Shown: piece after piece, positions 7,601 through 16,300 of the stretch | Numbering within the stretch: position 1 is the stretch's first letter | Layout: every line of letters begins with the position of its first letter | DNA from: a virus | Virus record (IMG/VR): IMGVR_UViG_3300032284_002728 | Coordinates: 1-26,978 of that record | Length of the DNA: 26,978 nucleotides | Reading direction: 5' to 3' (one strand) | Made by a program: the position numbers and the translations under genes | The notes under the pieces: model-generated | What the model was told of the DNA's origin: nothing | Databases searched by the model: none | The model's input: the letters and a program-made list of their open reading frames with translations, nothing else

Positions 7601-10600
7601 AATTTAATTAAATTCGCATTATTATATGTTCCAATTACAGTTTCTCCAACTTGGAAAGCAGTTGAAGAACCATAATTTTGTAATGTTGAATCCGTTGCAA
7701 TTTCTACTAATTTTGGTACAAAATCAACACCAGAAGTACTATCAATAAATTGGTAGTATTGAGTTAATGGTTTTAGATTTCTAGCAGAGAATTCAGTATT
7801 TCTAGATCTCATATAAAAATCTGCACCACTAGATATTAAAATGTTTTGAGTTGAAACTGTAGTATCCCAATAAAGGGTTTCTCTATGTCCACCATTTGGC
7901 CTTACCCAAACATGATTTACCTGTTCAATTACAATTCCTGGAATTTGAATAGTTCTTACCCAATTATCACTAGATGGTGATAATGTAACATTTCCAGTAT
8001 ATTGAACTACATTAAATGGATTTACATTCTCAACTTGAGTTGCTAATGGTTGATTGATCCAACCAACTTCTTGATAGTTTAATAATACTGTGTTCTTTCT
8101 TTTTACTACATTTGTATCTAAAAGTGCAAAATCCGCTGATAAATCTAAAGTATTATCAGTTAAACTTGTTGCGGGAGCTAATTGACTTTTGAGGGAATTT
8201 CTACTAATAATTGGTATAAGTTTTTGATTATCGGAGTCAACTTGAATTGAAGAATATGTAGAATCAATATAATCTGAAGTTTTAAAATCATCAACAAAAA
8301 TACCGCTCTTAAATCTATTAACTCCTTGAGCATCAATTACTTGAAGACTTTGAGTACTTGCCTCTAAAAGTGAAAGTGATGTTGAAATTTCCAGTTCAGT
8401 CAATCTATCGTCGAGGACACCAATATCCCTCATCGTATATCTTCTATTATCATCCAACGAAATTGAAGCTTGCTTGGGATCAAACAAATATGGTGGAAGA
8501 GTAATAGTTGCAAGCTCCATTACCTCGTCAATAATTATTGGTGGTTGTGGAACATCTGAAGAAGAACCTTGTGAAAGAATAAAGTTTCCTCTTTTGTCTA
8601 AGAATAATTTATCAATTCTTCCCAAATAATAACTATAACCTATTAGTGAACTTTCGTTTGGAGTTACAATTACTTTTGGGTTTGTTCCAAAATTTCTTTG
8701 TGAAAAATCAAATGGAGAAGCAGAACTTCCAGTAAAAGGAAGTACATATGGTCTAAAATCTAAAGTATCAGATGCTCTTACTTGATTAATTCCAATATTT
8801 GGAATATCATAAGTATATCTCGAATTATCATAACTTAAAACCGTAAATAAATCACCAGTATCACTAGTAGAAACTGAATAATAATCAAATACAATAAGTA
8901 ATTGATTTGATGGTTGTGTAATTGTTTTATTTCTTACAATTTTGGAATAATCATAATATTGATCTTTTTGGCCTTTGTCTAACGTAAAATTATTTGTTAT
9001 ATTTTTATAAAGTCCATTTGTAATTGATTGAATGCTACCAGATATGTTTGACTCTTGGAATGTTACTGATTCAAAAGAAGAAAATCTATTAGAATTTAAA
9101 TATACAATTCCAATATTATTTGAACTTGGTTTTGTAACAACTCTTGCAACTGCTCCACTTGTTGATCCTACAATATTCTCTCCAATAATTGCTCCAGATG
9201 TTACATTCAAAATTGGACTGAAATTTAAAATATCTAGTGTGGGTGCAGATGTATTAACAGACTCATAAATTGCAATTATATTTGCAACGTCTGGATAATT
9301 TAAACTTATCTCTTCATCTTCAACTCTCAATCCATAAAACTGATTATAAGTTAATCCGTTAACCACAGAAGTGCTTATACCACTTCCAGACTGTGGATAT
9401 TTTGAGTTTGTAATATTAAGGATTTGACTTCTATTATAAGTTTTTACTTTACTTTGAATACTACTCTTAAGTAAAGTTGAATTTATGGAAACAATTGTTT
9501 TATTTGGAGTAATTCCACTAATAGTTACATTATTTCCACTTAGTGAAAACTTATCGGATGTTAAGTTTTCTACCGTTCCATCGGAATAAAAAATTGAATA
9601 TCTTTGATTATTATAAGCTAAGAAAAATGCACTTGTTATTCCACTAACATTTGATAAATTAAATGTAATTGTGCCAATTCCACTACTTGTGACGCTAGTA
9701 ATTTGTTGAGAAACTGCTAAATTTGATCCAGTTAAATTTACTGAAGATATTGGTGATTTTGGGAGAGTTGAATACAGGTATCCATTATTTTGATTTCTTA
9801 TAATGGGAACACCTAATGAAAATGGAGTTTGTATTGTAGTAGTAGATATTCCACCATCACATACTCCAGGAACAGTAGCAACTCCAACAACAGTTATAGA
9901 TAATCCAGTTGTTGAAATTCCTATTACTCGGTTAAAAGTTTCAGTATTAAAGCCAACTCTTTGATATCTAATAATACTGTCAGATGTAATTCCGGTAAAA
10001 GTTTTTCCGGCACAATTTATATTTGCGTTTCCTGCAGTATCATAAGAAATTGTAATATTATCAGTCGAATTAAAACCATTTGCTATAGTTTTTTCTAAAT
10101 TAACATCTGCACTAAATGGGGCTACAAATCCAGATACTGTAGTTGATTGATAAACTGATTTAATATCTTTAGTATCAAAAATTCTAATTCCACTTATCAC
10201 TCTTGTTGGAATTGTTTGCAATCCATTTATTAATAATGCCTCACCAATTTGGAATGATCCGGAAGTTTGGCGCAATAAAATAGTAGTCCCGTTTCCGGCA
10301 GCTGTTGCATATCCACTTGCTCCACTATTTACTCCCTTTACAAAAGAAGTTATAGGTAAATCAATACCAGAAACACCTTGATTTAAAGTTAATTGGGTAT
10401 AAGTCTGAAGATCGTAAAGATATAATGCCCATTTAGTTGCACTTCCAATACCAGAAGAAAATGAAGTATCGGACAGATTCATCATGTATACTCTAGCATC
10501 ACCAATTTGAATTGCTGTAGGAATTGCCCCATTAGGGCCTTTTCTTTGATTATATAAAGCAATAGTATTTTTAAATAAAGGAACTCCAGAAATATTATTA

Positions 10601-11799
10601 ATTCTTAAAGTACTTCCAAGTTGAAATGGTATATTTGTGGTGGTGATTGTTTTAGTATCTCTTGGTTTAGGAGAATCAATAATTGTTAAAGCATTTTTAG
10701 TAATATCATATCCCCTAACATAAGATAAACCAGGAGAAACTTTTACACACATCAGATTATCTGATGGTGTATTTCCTTGATCAGTTTTTTGATTATTGAA
10801 ATATATTCCATCATTTCCCAATCTATCATTTAATGAATTCTGTAAATTGACTGTAAATGGATTTACTGAGAAATTTCCTGCTTCATCATAGGTTCTTTTT
10901 GCTAAATAATCTCTTATACTTGATTCTGGAGTTGTACTTTGGACTTGTACTATTTTTCCGTTTACTACTCTTAAAAGTTCAACAAAATCAGTATCGTTTA
11001 GATCTGTTAATAATTTTTTAGTTAAGGTTAAAGTTATTTTAAATCTATCTGCTCCAGGTGCTGCATAATTGGTGAAACCTTTTGCATTATCATATAAGGT
11101 AGAATCCTCATACGCGGTTATGATTTCTTCACTAATTTGTAAACCAATTCTATATGAGGGAATATTATCATAATAATCTAATAATATAGTTTGTGCTAAT
11201 ACGTTTACAAAATATCCTCTAATAAAATAAACACCGTCAGCAATAGAAGCCGCAGATCCAATAGATGTAGCATTTGATGCTATCAAAGAAACAAGAGGAG
11301 TTCCTGCATTAATAACCCCTGAAGAATATGAAATATTATCATTTGCAGCAACCAATAATTCTCCATCTAAGAAAGAACTTATGGCAAAATTATTGCCTGA
11401 ATCAATATATTTTACATATATTGTTGGATTGATTACTTCATCATTATTTGGAAGTTGTACATATTGAACAACCGCAGTAACACCGGAAGATTGTCCTGTT
11501 AATTTTATTCCTACAAGTTTATCTAGGTATAATGTAATATCAATTCCATAAAGAGATGGATTTAATTGAACTGCATAAAAATTACCATCATATGCAATAT
11601 TACCAGGAACTATTACTGAACCATTTTTAAAAGAATTACTTCCTAACTTTTCAAGTTGATCCTGTAAAATTGATTGAAGAGTCGTTAATTCTCTAGATTG
11701 AACTGGTCTTCCCGGATTAAATAATACCTTATAGAAATTATTTGCAGAATTGAAGTCATCATAATATGGGTTAATATTAAGATTTGTCTTTTGTGTCAT
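4621..11799 (-). CDS. Giant DUF4815-type virion protein (2392 aa) at the gp9-gp12 position
   Basis: A 2392-residue structural protein. The N-terminus (NINPYYDDFNSANNFYKVLF, then PGRPVQSRELTTLQSILQDQ) is the signature start of the DUF4815 family found in marine T4-like phages. Further family-like blocks are YYLGRIDKLFLDKRGNFIL near residue 1055, ELATITLPPYLFDP, RRYTMRDIGVLDDRLTELE, and DPLAQSFNVGG near residue 1562 followed by FLTSVDLFFASKDSG. The C-terminal 170 residues, with AKGLKVLISAYRDASADFRV and a final SVRVIAIL, also look like the family end. Between these lie recurrent modules: SSGA repeats, GGINY and YGNGY repeats (about 1821 and 1861), and a KIDNEIISYT...ITRG module near 2015. In T4 this interval encodes gp9-gp12 (wedge, pin and short tail fibres), none of which is recognisable here, so a baseplate-peripheral or fibre-attachment role is likely. 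Some annotations call such proteins gp10-like; I could not confirm that. The start is 3 bases after gp8. Confidence 0.85.
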   Translation of the reverse strand: MTQKTNLNINPYYDDFNSANNFYKVLFNPGRPVQSRELTTLQSILQDQLEKLGSNSFKNGSVIVPGNIAYDGNFYAVQLNPSLYGIDITLYLDKLVGIKLTGQSSGVTAVVQYVQLPNNDEVINPTIYVKYIDSGNNFAISSFLDGELLVAANDNISYSSGVINAGTPLVSLIASNATSIGSAASIADGVYFIRGYFVNVLAQTILLDYYDNIPSYRIGLQISEEIITAYEDSTLYDNAKGFTNYAAPGADRFKITLTLTKKLLTDLNDTDFVELLRVVNGKIVQVQSTTPESSIRDYLAKRTYDEAGNFSVNPFTVNLQNSLNDRLGNDGIYFNNQKTDQGNTPSDNLMCVKVSPGLSYVRGYDITKNALTIIDSPKPRDTKTITTTNIPFQLGSTLRINNISGVPLFKNTIALYNQRKGPNGAIPTAIQIGDARVYMMNLSDTSFSSGIGSATKWALYLYDLQTYTQLTLNQGVSGIDLPITSFVKGVNSGASGYATAAGNGTTILLRQTSGSFQIGEALLINGLQTIPTRVISGIRIFDTKDIKSVYQSTTVSGFVAPFSADVNLEKTIANGFNSTDNITISYDTAGNANINCAGKTFTGITSDSIIRYQRVGFNTETFNRVIGISTTGLSITVVGVATVPGVCDGGISTTTIQTPFSLGVPIIRNQNNGYLYSTLPKSPISSVNLTGSNLAVSQQITSVTSSGIGTITFNLSNVSGITSAFFLAYNNQRYSIFYSDGTVENLTSDKFSLSGNNVTISGITPNKTIVSINSTLLKSSIQSKVKTYNRSQILNITNSKYPQSGSGISTSVVNGLTYNQFYGLRVEDEEISLNYPDVANIIAIYESVNTSAPTLDILNFSPILNVTSGAIIGENIVGSTSGAVARVVTKPSSNNIGIVYLNSNRFSSFESVTFQESNISGSIQSITNGLYKNITNNFTLDKGQKDQYYDYSKIVRNKTITQPSNQLLIVFDYYSVSTSDTGDLFTVLSYDNSRYTYDIPNIGINQVRASDTLDFRPYVLPFTGSSASPFDFSQRNFGTNPKVIVTPNESSLIGYSYYLGRIDKLFLDKRGNFILSQGSSSDVPQPPIIIDEVMELATITLPPYLFDPKQASISLDDNRRYTMRDIGVLDDRLTELEISTSLSLLEASTQSLQVIDAQGVNRFKSGIFVDDFKTSDYIDSTYSSIQVDSDNQKLIPIISRNSLKSQLAPATSLTDNTLDLSADFALLDTNVVKRKNTVLLNYQEVGWINQPLATQVENVNPFNVVQYTGNVTLSPSSDNWVRTIQIPGIVIEQVNHVWVRPNGGHRETLYWDTTVSTQNILISSGADFYMRSRNTEFSARNLKPLTQYYQFIDSTSGVDFVPKLVEIATDSTLQNYGSSTAFQVGETVIGTYNNANLIKFRVANSNHKYGPFNAPTTTYNINPYVKSENIPSSYSASSKVLNIDTHALSEEAQGLYSGYLVQGMILIGQSSGAVAYVKNLRLISDNYGDLVGTFFLRDPLSSPPPPVRIPIGVKTYVITSSSTNSKPLPGSLLTSSATTTYDSEGVLDVKQTLKTITHTEYYVDPLAQSFNVGGNNSSSTANNVSPDVNGAFLTSVDLFFASKDSGNAPLTVQIRTVELGTPTSDILGNSVVLTPDQINVSSNASLATNVKFDYPIYLAPGNEYAIVLLSPNSDQYQVWIAEMGKFTVNSQNLPNAEGVIYGQQYSLGSLFKSQNATTWTANQYQDLMFKLYKANFTSNAGTAFFYNPTLDQSNGYVPILHTNPIATFPRTLNVGITTVIPSNTAMIGILTTGRQVSTSSKPYNFGYVVGTGSSVSTLGITTGGINYSNQTNVSTYALTGSGSGLTLSISQAGGTLTSVSAINYGNGYVAGDVIGIVTSTAGGTGSGALITVTGISGVDTLYLSNVQGNSFTPGDNLIYYNAGTQVSLGSTLIRSSSAPGGNYTGAIMGVDHFDHGMYSLSNYVTLSNVQSNTSPSVLTSNLSSSDTSINIAVGDTTTFATFEGVSVGSTNPGYVKIDNEIISYTSVGSGSLNSITRGIDSTVIQPHTVQTQVVKYELNGISLRRINTTFNINSLYPTNDGYYLQVGITSTGGNVDRSTDNGFPQLSFNSQSYLGGDQVKATENIQYDAVIPYYNIITPGSSTSATGSIRTISGTSMGGNESSFVDQGFQSVLLNKVNPLTSTRIVCSKVNETTYLGALPTSKSFTTGITLSTTDPNLSPMIFTDSAYTEFRSNRLNSPIQNYSQDNRVNSFTYDPDCAVYVSVPITLDQPAKGLKVLISAYRDASADFRVLYSLIRVNSVGVNQSFELFPGYNNLKDNTGSGFGDTVINPANNSGLPDAYVRGSNVGEYLNYTFTADNLNLFTGYRIKIIMSGSNQALAPKLDSVRVIAIL
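5690..5765 (-). repeat. DNEI...RG module in the DUF4815 protein
   Basis: The encoded stretch around residue 2015 reads GYVKIDNEIISYTSVGSGSL and then a short ITRGIDST segment followed by a His. The same pattern occurs near the N-terminus of the 4001-aa protein (about 25050-25085) and in a looser form near 16060-16100. It is a recurring protein module shared by two virion genes. Confidence 0.65.
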
Positions 11800-11802
11800 T
11801 TT

Positions 11803-13353
11803 TTAGAATTCCAGGATAATTTTAACGTCTTCTTTTTGTCTAGAATTTCTTGAGATTACAGGTCTATTATCGATGTAGATAATTTCTCCAGATGATTTAT
11901 TTATATCCGGATTGGCAAGTCCATTTGTAAAGTTCATTCCCAAATTTACTAAAGAATTTCCTACTGATGTTGTAATACCAATATAGTTGGTATCAATAGC
12001 TCCGGAAAAACCTTTAGTTGTAGTAATTGGAGTTGAACTAGATTGGAAATTTAAAACTTTTCCCCCTGTAGAAATACCAACATAATCAGTTTGATCTATG
12101 GTTGTTTGGTTAAAATATAAAGTTCTATCTCTAAAATATTTTAAAACATTTGTACTTCCATCAAATGAGGCTACATATCCATTTGCTACTCCCCCAGGAA
12201 CAGTTTGAGATATAATATCTCCTACGTTTACTGTACCGGAATATGATAAAAGTTTTAAGGCATATAATGAAGAAAATGAATTACTTGCAAAATTAGAAGT
12301 TGATCCAAATGAAGTTGGATTTTTAACTATTCCAACTTGGGCAAAACTTGTATCTATTGGAAAATCTTTAGTTGAATCATCAAATCTAGCATAAATCAAT
12401 ACTTTATCCGTACCCAACTCTTTATATAGATCATACCCATGACCTTTTGATGGGGGAATGATTGGAATTAATTTAGCAGCTTGGGAGGTAGTTACTCCTA
12501 CATTAAGTGCTCCTAAATCTACAATACCATAGGTATATCCAGATCCACCTGAAGTAACTATTACGTTGTTAATTTTTCCAGAAACTACATCAACTAATGC
12601 TGTTCCTCCAGATCCATCACCCAAAATATTAACAGGTTGTCCCAATCCTCCACTATATCCACTTCCACCATTTGAAATATAAATTTTCTTGATTTGGTTA
12701 TTGTTTAATGTAGAATCTCCATTATTTCTGACCGCAGTAATTTGTGCATCTGTAGATGAACTCCAATTGTCAGGAACTGTAATATATTGGAGAGAATCAA
12801 ATTTTATAATATCACTAGGAGAAACTGTAAATAAGTATTTCCATAAGTATCCATCGCCACTTGTGCCTGCAGCAGATGGTTCTAAATCAGTAAATGTTGG
12901 TTGATCTTGTGAAGCATTTCCTGTGGTATTGATACCACTAGAACCATTATCGATACAAATATATACGCTATAATTTGAATTCATCACATAATAATTTGCA
13001 TCATATAGGCGATATGACTGTGTTATTGGAGATGGATTTAAAATGCTATAATCCTGGCGATACATTTCATATTTTGTACCTACTGCCCAATCAACCCTTC
13101 TTATAACTCTTCTTATATTAGATGAGTTAATTAACTTACCAAACATCATAGTATCATGATAAGCATTCATATAATCAATATCATCAATAGGATTTGGTGT
13201 ATTTCCATTCCAATTTGAATTTCTACCAAATCCTACCGAAGTTGCATTAGGTAAAGATAAAAATGCGTAATATGAATTTGTTGGATCTTCTACAGAGTTT
13301 ACGAAATTAGTCGCATTTGATAATCTAAATTGGTCGGTTACAATTGCAGCCAT
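11803..13353 (-). CDS. 8: Baseplate wedge protein gp8
   Basis: A 516-residue homologue of T4 gp8 (334 residues), a wedge component that sits between gp6, gp7 and gp10 in the T4 baseplate. Recognisable family parts are the N-terminus (MAAIVTDQFRLSNATNFVNS, then YYAFLSLPNA), the IDDIDYMNAYHDTMMFGKLI helix, RRVIRRVDWAVGTKYEMYRQ, a YYVMNSNYSVYICIDN segment, SGDGYLWKYLFTVSPSD, and the C-terminal GEIIYIDNRPVISRNSRQKE. The excess over T4 lies mostly between about residues 220 and 480, where two GGSGY repeats occur (about 229 and 268) along with a GGVANGYVASF segment. The gene starts 19 bases after a perfect TATAAATA, so it probably has its own late promoter, with only a weak AAAAAAGA ribosome site. 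The DUF4815 gene follows after 3 bases. Confidence 0.94.
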   Translation of the reverse strand: MAAIVTDQFRLSNATNFVNSVEDPTNSYYAFLSLPNATSVGFGRNSNWNGNTPNPIDDIDYMNAYHDTMMFGKLINSSNIRRVIRRVDWAVGTKYEMYRQDYSILNPSPITQSYRLYDANYYVMNSNYSVYICIDNGSSGINTTGNASQDQPTFTDLEPSAAGTSGDGYLWKYLFTVSPSDIIKFDSLQYITVPDNWSSSTDAQITAVRNNGDSTLNNNQIKKIYISNGGSGYSGGLGQPVNILGDGSGGTALVDVVSGKINNVIVTSGGSGYTYGIVDLGALNVGVTTSQAAKLIPIIPPSKGHGYDLYKELGTDKVLIYARFDDSTKDFPIDTSFAQVGIVKNPTSFGSTSNFASNSFSSLYALKLLSYSGTVNVGDIISQTVPGGVANGYVASFDGSTNVLKYFRDRTLYFNQTTIDQTDYVGISTGGKVLNFQSSSTPITTTKGFSGAIDTNYIGITTSVGNSLVNLGMNFTNGLANPDINKSSGEIIYIDNRPVISRNSRQKEDVKIILEF

Positions 13354-13380
13354 ATTAATAGTCTTTTTTCTATATTTATA
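13354..13380 (-). promoter_or_regulatory. T4-type late promoter (TATAAATA) before gp8
   Basis: This 27-base gap carries TATAAATA on the minus strand at 13380-13373, starting at the base right after the TAA stop of the 4001-aa gene, and 19 bases before the gp8 ATG. It matches the T4 late promoter core. The leader would be only about a dozen bases. It would drive gp8, the DUF4815 gene and the two small genes. No terminator-like hairpin is visible in the gap. Confidence 0.75.
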
Positions 13381-16300
13381 TTAGGTATATGGTTTATTTT
13401 TTACAGCACCAGTACTTCTTAATCCATATCCTCTTCTTTGAATAGTTGGGAAAGTTGTTAATCCAACATCTATTGTTGAACCACTAACTGCAATTGATAC
13501 TGGCGAAGAAGATCTAGTAAATCCAGATAGTCTACCCCAAGAAAAACTACCAATACCAATATTGCCAACTGTTGATATTCCAACAATTGAAGTATTAGAA
13601 TTTACATTACAAATAATATATGCGTTTGTACTTGCAGTTCCAGTATAGTTGAGAGAATGAATATAATATATGTTATTCAGACAAGAAGTTCCAATTCCAA
13701 CAATAGCATTATTACTACTATCAATTGAAGTCACACCATTACCAACAGTTGTGTTGTAAATATAAATTGGGTATCCTGTTGATAATCCCGCTGGGAATTG
13801 ATTTGAATTTAAATAAAATTTAAGCGCAAGTGGATTTCCAGATGTTCCAGTTGTAGTTCCAATTCCAGTTATAATTCCAGAAAATCCTTGAATTAGAGAA
13901 ATTCCAGAAATATTTTCAGTTGAAGAATTTGGCAAAGCTACAATTGCTTGTGGGGGATTTAAAACACTATATCCAAATCCAGGATTTGTAATTGTTATTG
14001 GTGTAGTTAATGCTCCATTTGAAACTGTTACCGTTGCTGTTGCAGTAGTTCCAATACCAACCCCAACAAATGGGGGTCTAGAAATTTTAACAGTAACTGT
14101 AGTTCCAATATATCCCGATCCGGGACTATTAATATTCAAGGAAGTTATTGTCCCAGAAGAACCAACGATTGCAGTTACTGCTGCAGAAACGGGATCAGAT
14201 TTTCCAGAAACAATTAATCCATTTACTGATGAAATTGTAATTCCGGTTAGATTTTGCTCATATTTAAAGAAGTTTGCGTCATCTACAAATAATTGATTAT
14301 CAGATGTTGAAAAATCTTTAATAATTTTTGCTGTCGGGTAGATTAAAGATTCTATTGAATCTCTAGATTTGTAGAAAATTTGTCCATTTATTTGGGCATC
14401 AACTTTTTGTTTTGTCCAATTAAGTGGTTTTGGATTTTGTACATCAATACCAACATCCGAATATATATTTGTTTGAATTTTATCTGCCGCCGAAACATCA
14501 AATACTTTTCTTGTATTTTGACTAGTCGTAATTCCAATCAAGTTATTGTTACTGGAAATTTGTACAAAATCTCCTGGTTTTATAGTTTCATAAACAGTTA
14601 TTTGAACACTATCAACGTTTCTTGTTCCCCTATAAAAATATATTGAAATATTATCTTGGGGTAATGGTGGCTCAGAGAATGTAAATGAAGATCCTCCATA
14701 GAATTGATAAGAATTTCCTGGAGATTGTATGACGCCATTGATGAAAATGAGTAAAACTGAATTTAAATCAATTGCAGAAGAATCTAAATTATTTCGATCT
14801 GTTTCAAAACTTAATAGAGATCCATTATAATAAAGTGGGAATCTAGTTCTCACACCATCTTGTAAATTAACTACAGAATCAATGTAATCTAAATCCCCAA
14901 AGTTCCAAGCAGCAAATGAATCATTAAATGTATCAGTTACTGTTAATTGTAAAGGTATAATCGGTGAAGATAGACCTACCGCAGTAACTAATCCAATAGG
15001 AGTGATTATATCACCTTTTTGGAAATTATACCCAGGTCTTGTAATTTGGAAGGTGGATATTTCAAACAAAGTTGATCCAATTCCAGTTGTAGAACTTGGA
15101 GCAACATTTACATTTAAAAGAAGTCCCGATCCAGTTGTAGTAGTATTTCCAACGCCCAATCTAGAAACACCGATGACTGGTAAATTTGTATAACTTGGGG
15201 ATGGAATTTGTAAAGTTGGTTTATAGTAGTTATCACCCTGAGTAACAATTGTTAAAGCTAAGGATCCTCCGGCACCAACTGATGCTGAAATAAATGCGGG
15301 GAGTGCTCCTGGAATTACTTGATGAATTGGATCTGATATTCCAATTGCAACATTTCCATAGTATCCAGATCCAAAAATTGAAGTTGATGCAATTCCGATT
15401 ATTCTTCCTACAGCATCAGTAATAATACCAATATTTGCCCCAACTAATGGAGCATATCCTAATCCTTGAGAAGATCCAAGCGATACAATAACTCCACCTC
15501 TAGGTAGTTGATTAAGATTTACATCATAATTTGATTGTACAATACTACCATTATCTGAAGTAATTCCACTAAAGATTACGCTAGTAATTCCTGTATTAGT
15601 ATTTTGTGTAATTGAAAAATTATTTCCAGTATTATTTGCTGTCGTTGGAGTTTGGTAAATATCATTTATAAATAAAACTCCATTACCACCAGTCCCCAAT
15701 CCAGTAGTATTAATTCCTTGAACTGTTAATGAATAAGTTTGACCTATTCCAGTAAAGTTACTTGATATGTCATCAAACAGTTGATTGGTGCTATAATCTT
15801 TCCTCAAATAAACTCTACCATCAAATCTAGATTTTACTGGAGGTAAATTGCTGGAATCATTTCCAAATAATAAATCTCCAATTGGCGCATCTGTAAAATG
15901 AATTTTTCCAGAGCTTATGTTGAAAGATCCCCTATAAATTCTTCCACAAGTGGAATCTAAATGAGAAGTTGCCGATGAACCAACCGCTCCTCTTAATACA
16001 TTTACTAAAGAAACATTTCCACTATTTGTAATTGGACCAGAACTAGTTGTTCCAAGTCCAACATTAATAATTTTCATATACTCATTATCTACATAAAGCA
16101 AATCATTTGGTTTAATTGAAGATATTCCACTCAAAGCAAATATTGTACTTGAAGATCCTACTGTACCACCGTTATTATATAAAGTATAATTGATGGGAGT
16201 GAAAGATATTGGATATTGAATTACGTTATCAATTGTAATAATTGATCTTTCTAATGTTTTGTTCATCTGTAGAAGATGAGCATTACCTAAACCATAAGAT

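Noticed and set aside
13354-13380. Possible intrinsic terminator between the 4001-aa gene and gp8
   Set aside because: No stem-loop followed by a T run on the coding strand; the A-rich run is the leader of gp8.
14380-15193. Plus-strand frames of 88 and 63 residues inside the 4001-aa gene
   Set aside because: Antisense to a conserved structural gene; no ribosome site and no recognisable protein features.
15667-15674. TATAAATA on the plus strand inside the 4001-aa gene
   Set aside because: It is antisense to all genes, lies inside a coding region, and such an octamer is expected by chance in DNA this A+T-rich.
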